Source of the DNA: Acidobacteriota bacterium
GTDB taxonomy: Bacteria > Acidobacteriota > Vicinamibacteria > Vicinamibacterales > UBA8438
Assembly (NCBI GenBank): GCA_015659035.1
Contig: DQNS01000039.1
Span: 1 to 59,230, forward strand
Length of the DNA: 59,230 nt
Direction: 5' to 3'
Shown here piece by piece: positions 35,052 to 44,628 of this stretch. The translations under genes were made by a program, and so were the position numbers. Positions within the stretch are counted from its first letter, which is position 1; the number at the start of each line of letters is the position of its first letter. The notes beneath the pieces were generated by a model that was given only the letters and a program-made list of their open reading frames with translations, searched no databases and had not been told where the DNA came from.

Positions 35052-37532
35052 ATGAAGAGCCGGTCCACTGTCGTCGCCCTCATGATCGTCGCGCTGGCGT
35101 ACATGCCAGCCGGTGGCGCTGCTCAGCAGACTTCCGCGGTCTCGACCGCCGAGGTTTCCCCGCAACGGGCGCTCCTGGACCAGTACTGCGTCACCTGTCA
35201 CAGCCAGCGCATCGTGTCCCGCCCGGCGGTCCCGGACGAAAACCTGCAGATCACGCAGCTGCGCAACGTGGGGCTGACGCTCGATACCGAGGACGTCACC
35301 AACGTGGCGGCGAACCCAGAGGTGTGGGAGAAGGTGGTCCGGAAGCTACGGGTGGGCGCCATGCCGCCGCCACCCCGGCCACGACCGGACCAGGCGACCT
35401 ATGACGGGTTCCGCGTCTGGCTCGAGACCGAGCTCGACCGCGTGGCCGCCGTCAACCCGGACCCCGGCCGGACCCTGGCATTCCACCGACTCAACCGGAC
35501 GGAGTATCGCAACGTCGTCCGCGACCTGTTCGATCTCGACGTCGACGTGTCGGAGCTGATCCCGGCTGACGCGCCAGACGAGCACGGGTTCGACAACAAC
35601 GCCGGGGCGCTCTCGTTCTCGCCCGCCTTGCTTGAGCGCTACGTCTCGGCGGCGCACAAGATCGCCCGGCTGGCGCTCGGTGTGTCGCCGCCCGGACCGG
35701 TCAGTGCCACCTACGACGTGCCGCTCAATCTGATGCAGGACGATCGACGGAGCGAGGATCTGCCGTTCGGGTCGCGTGGCGGTGTCGCCATCGATCACAC
35801 GTTTCCGGTCGACGGCCTGTATCGGGTCAAGGTGAAGTTGCAGACCAACTACGTGCAGTTCGTTCGGGGTCTCGATATTCCACACGTCCTCGAGATCAGC
35901 GTCGACGGCGAGCGTCTCGAGCAGTTCACCATCGGCGGTGAGGCGCCGGGTCTGCCGGCGCCCTACAGCTTTGCCGGGAACATCCGCGGCGACGACGAGT
36001 GGGAGAGCTATCAGATGCGCTTCTCCGACGCGGGTCTCGTGGTCGAGGTGCCGGTCAAGGCGGGCCCGCGCGTTGTCGGCGCGACCTTCCCACGGGAGCA
36101 ATGGGAGGATGAGGGGGTCTTGCAGCCCCGTCAGCAGGGCTTTGCGTTGGCGGTAAACGATATGCCCGACACGAATCCACGCGTGGGGAGCATCGAGATC
36201 ACGGGGCCGCTGACGGACGAGGGGCCGGGCGACACGCCCAGCCGCCGCCGCATTCTAACCTGTCGGCCCGCGACGCCGGCGGACGAGCCCGCGTGCGCCA
36301 CCGAGATTCTCTCCGCGGTCGCCCGTCGCGCGTATCGGCGTCCGGTGACCGACGACGACGTGGCCACGTTGCTCGCGTTCTACGAGGCGGGACGGCTGCA
36401 GGGGGGCTTCGAGAGCGGGATCCAGTTCGCGCTGGAGCGTTTGCTGGCGTCACCCGATCTCCTGCTGCGGATCGAGCGCGACCCGGTGGACGCCGAGCCG
36501 GGCACGGCCTATCCGATCAGCGATATCGAGCTGGCGTCGCGGCTCTCGTTCTTCCTCTGGAGCAGCCTGCCGGACGATGAGCTGCTTGCTCTCGCCGAGG
36601 CGGGCACGCTCGCCGAACCGGCGGTGCTCGCTCGGCAGGTGCGACGGATGCTTGCCGACGACCGCGCGGCAGCGCTTGTCGACAGCTTTGTCGGGCAGTG
36701 GCTGTATCTGCGGAACCTGGCGAGCGTCTACCCCACACCAAGCGAGTTCCGGGAGTTCGACGAGAACCTGCGTGAGGCGTTCCAGCAGGAGACCGAGCAC
36801 TTCATCGACCACCAGCTGCGAGCCGATCGTTCGGTGCTCGAGCTGCTCAGCGCCGACTACACGTTCGTCAACGAGCGGCTGGCCCGGCACTACGGGATTG
36901 CCGACGTCTACGGCACTCGCTTCCGCCGGGTAAGCGTCGAGGGCGACCGGCAGGCCGGGTTGCTGGGACACGCCAGCCTGATGACGGTGACGTCGTACCC
37001 GAATCGCACCTCGCCGGTGCTGCGTGGCAAGTTCGTGCTCGAGAACCTGCTCGGGGCCCCGCCGCCCGAGCCGCCCCCCAACATTCCGGCGCTCGAGGAG
37101 ACCGACGCCGACGGCAAGCCGCGCTCGTTGCGGGAAGCGATGGTGGAGCATCGCGAGAACCCGGCGTGTCGGGTGTGTCACGCGCCGATGGACCCGATCG
37201 GTTTCTCGCTCGAGAACTTCGACGCGGTCGGCACGTGGCGGTCGACGTTTGCCGGTGAGCCGATCGACGCCTCGGGTGTCCTACCCGATGGGGCCGCGTT
37301 TGACGGGCCGACGGGGCTGCGCGACATGCTGCTCTCCCGTCCGGCCGACTTCGTCGGCACCGTCACCGAGAAGCTGATGACCTACGCGCTCGGGCGCGGG
37401 GTCGAGTACTACGACATGCCGACCATTCGACGGATCGTGCGAGAGGCCGAGACGGCCGACTATCGCTGGTCCGCGGTCATTCTTGGAATCATCGAAAGCG
37501 CTCCTTTCCAGATGCGGAGGACACAATCATGA
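35052..37532 (+). CDS. Exported di-haem PSD/PSCyt cytochrome, copy 4
   Basis: An 826-residue paralogue with a signal peptide (VVALMIVALAYMPAGGAAQQ) and haem motifs C46-VT-C49-H50 and C706-RV-C709-H710. After the first motif it has an insert of about 17 residues not found in the other copies. The DUF1587-1595-1592-1588-1585 order is intact (HRLNRTEYRNVVRDLFDLD; ARRAYRRPV; ASRLSFFLWSSLPDDELL; DPIGFSLENFDAVG; EKLMTYALGRGVEYYD). The start is set by the signal peptide; the ribosome site is weak. The stop overlaps the next start as ATGA. Confidence 0.9.
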   Translation: MKSRSTVVALMIVALAYMPAGGAAQQTSAVSTAEVSPQRALLDQYCVTCHSQRIVSRPAVPDENLQITQLRNVGLTLDTEDVTNVAANPEVWEKVVRKLRVGAMPPPPRPRPDQATYDGFRVWLETELDRVAAVNPDPGRTLAFHRLNRTEYRNVVRDLFDLDVDVSELIPADAPDEHGFDNNAGALSFSPALLERYVSAAHKIARLALGVSPPGPVSATYDVPLNLMQDDRRSEDLPFGSRGGVAIDHTFPVDGLYRVKVKLQTNYVQFVRGLDIPHVLEISVDGERLEQFTIGGEAPGLPAPYSFAGNIRGDDEWESYQMRFSDAGLVVEVPVKAGPRVVGATFPREQWEDEGVLQPRQQGFALAVNDMPDTNPRVGSIEITGPLTDEGPGDTPSRRRILTCRPATPADEPACATEILSAVARRAYRRPVTDDDVATLLAFYEAGRLQGGFESGIQFALERLLASPDLLLRIERDPVDAEPGTAYPISDIELASRLSFFLWSSLPDDELLALAEAGTLAEPAVLARQVRRMLADDRAAALVDSFVGQWLYLRNLASVYPTPSEFREFDENLREAFQQETEHFIDHQLRADRSVLELLSADYTFVNERLARHYGIADVYGTRFRRVSVEGDRQAGLLGHASLMTVTSYPNRTSPVLRGKFVLENLLGAPPPEPPPNIPALEETDADGKPRSLREAMVEHRENPACRVCHAPMDPIGFSLENFDAVGTWRSTFAGEPIDASGVLPDGAAFDGPTGLRDMLLSRPADFVGTVTEKLMTYALGRGVEYYDMPTIRRIVREAETADYRWSAVILGIIESAPFQMRRTQS

Positions 37533-38863
37533 TCATCACCAACAGAGCACTCCCACGGCGTACGGTTCTCCGCGGTCTTGGGGCGGCTGTGGCGCTGCCA
37601 CTGCTCGACAGCATGGTTCCGGCCTTCGGAGCGGTGCGGGCGAGGGCGGCCGAGCCGGTGCGTCGGCTGGGGGTCGTCTATGTGCCCAACGGCATGGCGA
37701 TGCGGCACTGGACCCCCGCGACCGAAGGGGCCGGGTTCGAGATGACCCGGCTGCTGCAGCCGATGGCGGCCCACCGTGACCGGATGCTCGTCTTGAGCAA
37801 TCTGAACGGCGTGCCGAGCAACGCCGGTGTCCACGCCAGCGCGTCAACCCGGTTCCTGACCGGTGTGACCCCGGCGCGCACCGAAGCGAACCTCGCGGCG
37901 GACGTGTCGGTCGACCAGCTGGTCGCCCGCGAGCTGGGACAGCACACCCAGCTGAGCTCGCTCGAGCTCGCCCTCGACCCGCGCGACGTGGTCGGGTCCT
38001 GCGACGTCGGGTTCAGCTGTCTCTACACCAGCACCATCGCCTGGCGAGATGAGACAACGCCGCTGCCGATGGAGGCCAATCCGCGGGTGGTCTTCGAGCG
38101 GCTGTTCGGTGACACCGGTTCCACCGACCCGTCCATCCGCGTGGCGCGCGTCAGAAAGGACCGCAGTCTGCTCGACTCGGTCACCGACCGGATCGCGGAG
38201 CTTGGCCGCGATGTCAGCTCGGGCGACCGCGCGAAGCTCGACCAGTATCTGGACGCGGTGCGCGACGTCGAGCGTCGGATCCAGAGGGCCGAGGAGCAGA
38301 GCGGTCGAGAGTTGCCCGAGGTGCTGCAACCGGCCGGTATCCCGGCGTTGTACGAGGACCACGCGAAGCTGATGTTCGACCTGCAGGTGCTGGCGTATCA
38401 GACCGACCTGACCCGCGTGATCACGTTCATGCTGGGTCGGGAGCTGAGCGGCCGGACCTATGCCGAGATCGGCGTGCCCGACTCGCATCACCCGACCTCC
38501 CACCACCGCAACGACCCCGAGCTGTACGAGAAGATCGCGAAGATCAACGAGTTCCACACGTCGCTCTTTGGCTACTACCTGGACAAGTTGGCGTCGACCC
38601 AGGACGGTGACGGCTCGCTGCTCGACCACATGCTGCTTCTCTACGGCGCCGGCATGGCCGACAGCAACCGGCATCAGAACACCGGGTTGCCGCTGGTGCT
38701 GTTCGGGGCGGCCGGGGGGCAGGTGCAGGGCGGCCGGCACCTGACGTTCGCGGCGGGCACGCCGGCGACCAACCTGCATCTGACACTGCTCGACAAGATG
38801 GGGATCCCGGTCGAGACGATGAGCAACAGCACCGGGAAGCTGGACCTGTTGAGCGGGGTGTAG
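37529..38863 (+). CDS. Tat-exported DUF1552 (HXXSHH) protein, copy 4
   Basis: A 444-residue protein with a twin-arginine leader (LPRRTVLRGLGAAVALPLLD) and HXXSHH at H321-PTS-H325-H326. The four-base overlap with the upstream cytochrome indicates translational coupling. Block FERLFGDTGSTDPS and the ending NSTGKLDLLSGV match the other copies closely. Function is unknown. It is followed 8 bases later by the quinoprotein gene. Confidence 0.9.
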   Translation: MIITNRALPRRTVLRGLGAAVALPLLDSMVPAFGAVRARAAEPVRRLGVVYVPNGMAMRHWTPATEGAGFEMTRLLQPMAAHRDRMLVLSNLNGVPSNAGVHASASTRFLTGVTPARTEANLAADVSVDQLVARELGQHTQLSSLELALDPRDVVGSCDVGFSCLYTSTIAWRDETTPLPMEANPRVVFERLFGDTGSTDPSIRVARVRKDRSLLDSVTDRIAELGRDVSSGDRAKLDQYLDAVRDVERRIQRAEEQSGRELPEVLQPAGIPALYEDHAKLMFDLQVLAYQTDLTRVITFMLGRELSGRTYAEIGVPDSHHPTSHHRNDPELYEKIAKINEFHTSLFGYYLDKLASTQDGDGSLLDHMLLLYGAGMADSNRHQNTGLPLVLFGAAGGQVQGGRHLTFAAGTPATNLHLTLLDKMGIPVETMSNSTGKLDLLSGV

Positions 38864-38871
38864 GGGCGAGC

Positions 38872-40956
38872 GTGCAGGGTTCCCGATTGCGTTGGACACT
38901 CGTGACGGCGATCGTCGCGGTGGGCGTCCTGCCGTGGGTCGTCGCGCGGCCATCGACGCAGACCGCTGGGGATGGGAGTCGGTTCGGACACACCAACTGG
39001 CCCTTCATTGGCGGAGATTGGACCAATTCCCGACATTCCACGCTGGACCAGATCAATCGCAGCAACGTGGCCACGCTCGGCGCAGCGTGGTCGCTTCCCT
39101 TTGACGGTGGTGCGTCGACCCGCGCGACCCCGGTCGTGAAGGACGGCGTGCTGTTCATCGGGTCGGGGACCCGGCTCTACGCGCGCGACGCCGCGACCGG
39201 TGAGGAGATCTGGACGGTGCAGCCTGATCAGGATGCGTCGTCGGACCTCGAGCGGGCCGGCATCGGCGACATCCTGAACGCCGGCCGGGGCATTCCGTCG
39301 CCGCCGGGTGTGGCGCTCGGAGGCGGCAAGGTGTTTGTCGGGCTGATGGATGGGCGGGTGGCCGCCTTCAGCCAGGACACGGGCGAGTTCGTCTGGGCGA
39401 CACAGATTGGCTACGACCCGCCCCGCAAGGGACAGGCGGTTTCGGGGGCCCCCATCTACGTGGACGGCAAGGTGTTCACCGGGCTGGCGAACGGCGACTG
39501 GGCGTTTCGCGGCAAGGTGGTCGCCCTCGACGCCAACACCGGCGACGTCCTCTGGGACTTTTGGACCATTCCTGGACCGGGCGAGCCGGGTAGCGAGACC
39601 TGGCCGCAGGAGGGCCAGTACGGGGACGTCTGGAAGCAAGGCGGTGCCGGCGTGTGGCACGTCGCCAACGCCGACCCGGAGCTGGGTCTGGTCTATTACG
39701 TGACCGGCAACGCCGTGCCGATGTTCGGCGGCGAGGCGAGGAATGGCGACAACCTCTACACCGCATCGGTGCTGGCGTTCGACATGGAGAGCGGTGACCT
39801 GCGCTGGCACTATCAGGTCGTGCGTCATGATCTCTGGGACGCCGACATCGCGATCGCACCGCTGCTCTACGACACCGTGGTCGACGGCCGGGCGGTCAGG
39901 GGAATAGCGGCGCTGCGCGCCGACGGGTTCCTCTTCATGCTCGACCGGAAGACCGGCGAGCCGGTCTTCCCGGTCGAGGAGCGCCCGGTGCCGCAGGACC
40001 CCTACAACAACACCGCGGCCACCCAGCCATTCCCGATCGGCGCCGAGAGCCTGGTGCCCGACTGTGACTTCTGGCGCGACCGGGTCGCGCCGCCCTGGCA
40101 GCTCGAGTGCAGCAGCTTTGCGCCGCCGTACACCGACCGCGACAACGTGGTCGCCCCCGGCGTGCCGATCCCCGGGGTCCGCGTGACGTCCATGTCGTTC
40201 AGTCCCGACACCGGCTTCATCTATGCCCAGGGACGGGGCCACATCGGACGGGCGCGTCGGATCACCGACGACCCGTGGTTCCGCGGCGGGGCTCGGTCGT
40301 ACACCCAGCTGCCCGACCCGGTCGGGATTGTCGCCGCCATCGACACCAGCACGAACCGGATCGCGTGGAAGCACGAGGTGACGCCGGTGCAGCTGGGCAC
40401 CAGCGGCCCGCTCACAACGTCCGGCGGGTTGATGTTCCGTGGATCCGGGGACGGCAATGTTCAGGCCTACGACGCGCAGAGCGGCGAACGGCTGTGGCAG
40501 TTCCAGACCGGGGTGCGCGGCGCACGTGGACCAGCGGCGACCTACGAGGTGAACGGCGAGCAGTATGTCGCGCTGGCGATGGGGCCCGAGATGTGGGCGT
40601 TCACGCTGGGCGGGACCCTGCCAGAGGAAGCGGCGCCACCGATGGGTAGGGGGCCACGGACGTCGGGTCGTGCCACCAACGAGGTGATGACCTCGACCCT
40701 GGTGACGAGCGCCGAACGCGGCGTCGGTCTCCGCTATGCCGTGGACGAGCACGCGTTCAACCCGTCCCAGATCCGGGTGCCGGCCGGCACGGTCGTCAGC
40801 TTCGTCAACAGCGGAGCATTGACCCACACGATCTCGTCGAAGGACGCGTCGTGGACCACCGGCACCCTGAAGGAGGCCGAGACAGGCTACGTGCGGTTCG
40901 AGAACGTCGGCACCTTCACCTATGAGTGCGAGGAGCACCCGTGGGCCATGGGCTAG
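38872..40956 (+). CDS. PQQ-type quinoprotein with C-terminal cupredoxin domain, possible amber truncation
   Basis: A 694-residue exported protein (GTG start). Residues about 45-585 form the eight-blade PQQ alcohol-dehydrogenase-like propeller with W-type repeats (ALDANTGDVLWDF, AYDAQSGERLWQF). Residues about 600-694 form a plastocyanin-like domain with type 1 copper ligands His652 (LTHTIS), Cys686, His689 and Met693 (CEEHPWAM). The fusion suggests electron flow from the quinone to copper. After MG comes TAG, then in-frame codons for V-F-V-D-P and another TAG at 40972-40974, exactly where the last cupredoxin strand should be. A CAG-to-TAG change or sequence error is likely. Confidence 0.85.
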   Translation: MQGSRLRWTLVTAIVAVGVLPWVVARPSTQTAGDGSRFGHTNWPFIGGDWTNSRHSTLDQINRSNVATLGAAWSLPFDGGASTRATPVVKDGVLFIGSGTRLYARDAATGEEIWTVQPDQDASSDLERAGIGDILNAGRGIPSPPGVALGGGKVFVGLMDGRVAAFSQDTGEFVWATQIGYDPPRKGQAVSGAPIYVDGKVFTGLANGDWAFRGKVVALDANTGDVLWDFWTIPGPGEPGSETWPQEGQYGDVWKQGGAGVWHVANADPELGLVYYVTGNAVPMFGGEARNGDNLYTASVLAFDMESGDLRWHYQVVRHDLWDADIAIAPLLYDTVVDGRAVRGIAALRADGFLFMLDRKTGEPVFPVEERPVPQDPYNNTAATQPFPIGAESLVPDCDFWRDRVAPPWQLECSSFAPPYTDRDNVVAPGVPIPGVRVTSMSFSPDTGFIYAQGRGHIGRARRITDDPWFRGGARSYTQLPDPVGIVAAIDTSTNRIAWKHEVTPVQLGTSGPLTTSGGLMFRGSGDGNVQAYDAQSGERLWQFQTGVRGARGPAATYEVNGEQYVALAMGPEMWAFTLGGTLPEEAAPPMGRGPRTSGRATNEVMTSTLVTSAERGVGLRYAVDEHAFNPSQIRVPAGTVVSFVNSGALTHTISSKDASWTTGTLKEAETGYVRFENVGTFTYECEEHPWAMG

Positions 40957-40988
40957 GTGTTCGTCGACCCATAGAGGTGTGGTGAAAC

Positions 40989-41036
40989 GAGCGCTCCGGT
41001 GTCTCCCTCCCTCTGGGAGAGGGCCGGGGTGATGGA
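40989..41036. repeat. Interspersed repeat (SLWERAGV-reading type), copy b
   Basis: This is an inverted copy of 20203-20250. Shared parts include AGCGCTCC, TCTCCCTC and GGGAGAGGGCCGGGGTGA. It lies between the quinoprotein and ankyrin genes. It extends the ankyrin reading frame upstream, but that part is not taken as coding. Confidence 0.7.
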
Positions 41037-41067
41037 GCGCGGCACGGTGAAGACAAGGGACACAAGC

Positions 41068-42609
41068 ATGTTAGCAAGCCGTGTGTGTTCGGCGATGGTG
41101 CTGTTCGCCGGTGTGGCGTTGGCCGCATCCGTGTCGGCCGCCGCCGTGGATCCGCCCCTCATCGAGGCGGTGAAGCGCCAGGACGCCGAGGCCGTGAAAC
41201 GACTCCTGGGCGACGGGGTCGAGGTCGATGGGCGTCAGCCGGACGGGGCGACCGCGCTGCATTGGGCCGTGTATCGGGAGGACCTGGAGACGGTCGATCT
41301 GTTGCTCCGGGCTGGCGCGAGCGTCGATGCCGTCAACCGGCTGGGCGCCACACCGCTCTGGCTGGCGGCCGGCAACGGCGATGCGGCGGCGATTGCACGG
41401 CTGCTCGACGCCGGTGCGAATCCGAACGTCGCGCTGGTGGAAGGAGAGACCCCGGTGATGACCGCTGCCCGGTCCGGCACGGCCGAGGGGGTGCGCCTGC
41501 TGGTCGAGGCCGGGGCGGACGTGCATGCGAGGGAGACGTCGCGCGAGCAGACCGCGTTGATGTGGGCGGTCACCCAGGGGCAGCACCAGGCGGTGCAGGT
41601 CCTGCTCGATGCGGGCGCCGACGTGGAGGCCCGATCGAAGGTGCGCCCCCGGCTCGTGTACGACGTGTCCTCGAATGCCGCGGTGTTCGACCAGGGGGTG
41701 ATCGAGAACCTCGGGGGGTTCACCCCGCTGCTGTTCGCCGCCCGGCACGGCGACGTCGAGTCCGCCCGGTTGCTGCTCGCCGCCGGCGCCGATGTCGACA
41801 ACCCGGCGGCGAATGGGACGAGCCCGCTCGTCGTCGCGACCCACAGCGGCCACACGGCCTTCGCGGTGCTCTTGCTGGCGGAGGGTGCGGAGCCAGACGC
41901 CATCGGCGCGGGCTACACCGCGCTGCACGCGGCGGTGCTCCGGGGCGATCTGACGACGGTCGAGGCGCTGCTGGCCCGCGGCGCCGATCCGAACATCCGG
42001 CTCGAGAAGGGCACGCCGCTCAGACGGACCAGCGAGGACTGGGCGCTGAGGGCGTCGTATGTCAGCGCAACACCGTTCTGGCTCGCGGCCTCGTTTCGCG
42101 AGCCGGCGATCATGCGGGCGCTGGCGGCCGCCGGCGCCGACCCCACCTTGACAACAACGGAGGTCTGGCGCGGGGTCGTCGAGCGGGCGGGCGGTGTCGG
42201 TCCGGCGCGGGTCGTGGGCGGTTTCGTGACGCCCCTGATGGCGGCGTTGCGCGGGTCGAGTGATCGCGGGCGGTTCTTCCTATTCAACCCCGACCGCGTG
42301 GTGGAAGAGCAGCATGCGCTCGAGGCGGTCATGGTCGCGGTTGAGCTAGGTGCAGACCTCGAGGCCGCAGACTACAGCGGCACGGCTGTGCTGCACGACG
42401 CGGCCTCGCGCAACCTGCCGTCGGTCGTGCGGTTCCTCGCCGACCGTGGCGCGGTGCTCGATGTGAAGAACGGCCGTGGCCGCACGCCGCTCCAGTTGGC
42501 GGTTGCCGCGTCGAGGCGGCCGAGGATTGTGAATGTCGGCGCGGAGCGGAGCGGCGAGACGGCCGCCGACGTCCTGCGTGAACTGGGGGCCAAAGAGTCA
42601 TCCCGGTAG
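41068..42609 (+). CDS. Exported ankyrin-repeat protein, copy 3
   Basis: A 513-residue protein with a signal peptide (AMVLFAGVALAASVSAAAV) and about ten ankyrin repeats, for example DGATALHWAVYREDLETVDL, LGATPLWLAAGNGDAAAIAR and YSGTAVLHDAASRNLPSVVR. The start at 41068 is favoured by AAGGGA 7 bases upstream and by the signal peptide. It is the third exported ankyrin protein in the window and again sits beside exported redox genes. Confidence 0.9.
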   Translation: MLASRVCSAMVLFAGVALAASVSAAAVDPPLIEAVKRQDAEAVKRLLGDGVEVDGRQPDGATALHWAVYREDLETVDLLLRAGASVDAVNRLGATPLWLAAGNGDAAAIARLLDAGANPNVALVEGETPVMTAARSGTAEGVRLLVEAGADVHARETSREQTALMWAVTQGQHQAVQVLLDAGADVEARSKVRPRLVYDVSSNAAVFDQGVIENLGGFTPLLFAARHGDVESARLLLAAGADVDNPAANGTSPLVVATHSGHTAFAVLLLAEGAEPDAIGAGYTALHAAVLRGDLTTVEALLARGADPNIRLEKGTPLRRTSEDWALRASYVSATPFWLAASFREPAIMRALAAAGADPTLTTTEVWRGVVERAGGVGPARVVGGFVTPLMAALRGSSDRGRFFLFNPDRVVEEQHALEAVMVAVELGADLEAADYSGTAVLHDAASRNLPSVVRFLADRGAVLDVKNGRGRTPLQLAVAASRRPRIVNVGAERSGETAADVLRELGAKESSR

Positions 42610-42623
42610 TCACAAGGATGCTC

Positions 42624-42665
42624 GGAGGAGTCAGGGGGAGGAGTCAGGAGAAGCCTGAGGGCTTC
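42624..42665. repeat. Purine-rich dispersed repeat plus hairpin, copy c
   Basis: GGAGGAGTCAGGGGGAGGAG and following bases match the AGGAGTCAG family. They are followed by GAAGCC-TGAG-GGCTTC (42650-42665), a perfect hairpin with 6-base arms. It sits just after the ankyrin stop. Confidence 0.55.
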
Positions 42666-42782
42666 GCCGATTTCCTTCTTGAACATCGTCACGACACGGT
42701 CGACGGAGGCCGGATCCGATTCGACCACCGCTCCGCATCGCTGGCGGTCCTGGTTTCACTTCGCGACATGAAAGGACGGAAG

Positions 42783-43334
42783 ATGCTGAACAGGGTTCTA
42801 GGGATGGTGACGATGGTCACGATGTTCCCGGCCGTGGCGCTTGCGCAGTCGAGCGTGGCCACTGATGTGACCAGAGCCGAGATCGATGCCGTATACGAGA
42901 CCCTGGGGGGCAGTATCGACAAGCAGATCAAGGTGGTCGACGTCGGCAAGAGCACCAATGTCGCGGTCGGCATCCTCGAGCGCGGCGCGCTCGAGACCGA
43001 GGGGCAGGTAGGCGCCATCGTGCATCACGATGTCACCGAGGTGTACTACATCCTGGAGGGTGGCGGGACGCTCGTGACCGGTGGACCGCTGGAGGATACG
43101 GCGGAATTCCCGTCGGATAGCGTCGCCGTCACCGAGCTGATTGGCCCGAGCGGTAGGGGCACATTTCAAGGCGGGGTGAGCCGAGAGGTGTCGGCGGGGG
43201 ACGTCGTTGTCATTCCCGGTGGTGTGCCGCACGGGTTCAGCCGCATTCCGGACCGCATCAAGTACCTCAGTATCCGGGTCGACCCGGACCAGGTGCTCCC
43301 GGCCGGCTACGTCAACCCGGTCATCGAGAAGTAA
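42783..43334 (+). CDS. Exported cupin-domain protein
   Basis: A 183-residue protein with a signal peptide (cleavage near ALAQ) and one cupin domain. Metal-ligand positions are visible in VHHDVTEVYYILEGGG (His, His, Glu) and in the second motif VIPGGVPHGF (His). Single-domain cupins can be dioxygenases, isomerases or sugar binders. The start at 42783 is preferred because AAAGGACGG lies just upstream; 42768 is an alternative. It begins a tight run with the epoxide hydrolase and VOC genes. Confidence 0.85.
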   Translation: MLNRVLGMVTMVTMFPAVALAQSSVATDVTRAEIDAVYETLGGSIDKQIKVVDVGKSTNVAVGILERGALETEGQVGAIVHHDVTEVYYILEGGGTLVTGGPLEDTAEFPSDSVAVTELIGPSGRGTFQGGVSREVSAGDVVVIPGGVPHGFSRIPDRIKYLSIRVDPDQVLPAGYVNPVIEK

Positions 43335-43341
43335 GGCCGCC

Positions 43342-44628
43342 ATGCGCAGAACAGCAGAACTCCATTTCATCGTCGTCGCTGTTATGGCCGTCGGGTGTGC
43401 GTCGCCGGCGAGCGGGCCGGATGCGCCGCTGGAGGATGCCGTCGCCGAGGAGGCTCCTGTGGACCCGACCACTATCCGACCCTTCGAGATTGCCGTTCCG
43501 GATGCCGTGCTGGAGGATCTTCGGGCACGGCTCGCGCGGACCCGACTCCCCGATCAGCTCGAGGGCGCCGACTGGGACTACGGCACCGAGCTCGACTATC
43601 TGACGGAGTTCATCACCTACTGGCGTGACGAGTTCGACTGGCGGGAACAGGAGCGCCGGTTGAACGAGTTCGACCAATTCAAGACCGTTATTGATGATCT
43701 CGACATCCACTTCATTCACCAGCGCTCTCCTGAGCCCGACGCCGTGCCGCTCATCATCACGCATGGCTGGCCTGGCTCGATCGCCGAGTTCACCAAGATC
43801 ATCGGGCCGTTGACCGACCCGGTGGCCCACGGGGGCGACGCCGAGGATGCGTTCCACGTCGTGGCGCCGTCGATGCCCGGGTATGGTTTTTCGGACAAGC
43901 CGCGGTCACCGGGGTTCGGTCCGGAGCAGATCGCAGAGGTGAACGCGGCGCTCATGGCGCGGCTCGGCTATGAGCGGTACGGCATCCAGGGCGGCGACTG
44001 GGGCAGCATCGTCAGCAGCCGGCACGCGTTCAATCATCCGGAGCAGGCCATCGGGTTACACCTCAACATGCTGGTCGGAGGACCGCCGCCCGGCGGCGAC
44101 CCGACGGATGGCGTGCCACCGGAGGAGCTCGAGCGTTCGCAGGCGAGGCGGTCGTTCTACACCACCGCCGAGAGCGGCTACTCCCAGATTCAGGGCACCA
44201 AGCCGCAGACGCTTGGCTATGCCCTCAACGATTCACCGGCCGGCCAGGCCGCCTGGATCGTCGAAAAGTTCAGGGCCTGGTGCGATTGCAACGGCGACCC
44301 AGAATCGATCTTCACCAGGGACGAGATGCTCACCAACATCACCATCTACTGGGTGACGCAGACGGCGACGTCGTCGGCGCGTCTGTACTACGAGAGCAGT
44401 CGCGCGCCGACCTCCGGGCCGATGGGGCGCATCGAGGTGCCGACCGGCGCGGCCATCTTCCCGTACGAGCTCTTCATCACGCCGCGAAAGTGGGCCGAGG
44501 CGTCGTACAACATCACTCACTGGACCGAGATGCCGCGGGGCGGTCACTTCGCGGCGATGGAGCAGCCGGAGCTTTTCGTCGAGGATCTCCGGAGCTTCTT
44601 CAGACCGCTCCGGAGCGGCGAGTCCTGA
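43342..44628 (+). CDS. Epoxide hydrolase, EHN/alpha-beta hydrolase type, lipoprotein
   Basis: A 428-residue protein with a lipoprotein signal (AVMAVGCAS). It has the N-terminal epoxide hydrolase segment (FEIAVPDAVLEDLRARLART), the oxyanion motif HGWPGS, the nucleophile Asp219 in GGDWGS and the catalytic His402 in RGGHFAAMEQPE. It should open epoxides to diols at the outer surface or in the periplasm. Most members are cytoplasmic, so the lipobox is notable. Its stop overlaps the next start by one base. Confidence 0.92.
   Translation: MRRTAELHFIVVAVMAVGCASPASGPDAPLEDAVAEEAPVDPTTIRPFEIAVPDAVLEDLRARLARTRLPDQLEGADWDYGTELDYLTEFITYWRDEFDWREQERRLNEFDQFKTVIDDLDIHFIHQRSPEPDAVPLIITHGWPGSIAEFTKIIGPLTDPVAHGGDAEDAFHVVAPSMPGYGFSDKPRSPGFGPEQIAEVNAALMARLGYERYGIQGGDWGSIVSSRHAFNHPEQAIGLHLNMLVGGPPPGGDPTDGVPPEELERSQARRSFYTTAESGYSQIQGTKPQTLGYALNDSPAGQAAWIVEKFRAWCDCNGDPESIFTRDEMLTNITIYWVTQTATSSARLYYESSRAPTSGPMGRIEVPTGAAIFPYELFITPRKWAEASYNITHWTEMPRGGHFAAMEQPELFVEDLRSFFRPLRSGES

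Noticed and set aside
38674-40938. Very long open frame on the minus strand opposite the quinoprotein
   Set aside because: Its translation has no recognisable domain and is rich in Arg, His and Val, as expected for an antisense frame of a high-GC gene. The plus-strand gene is unambiguous.
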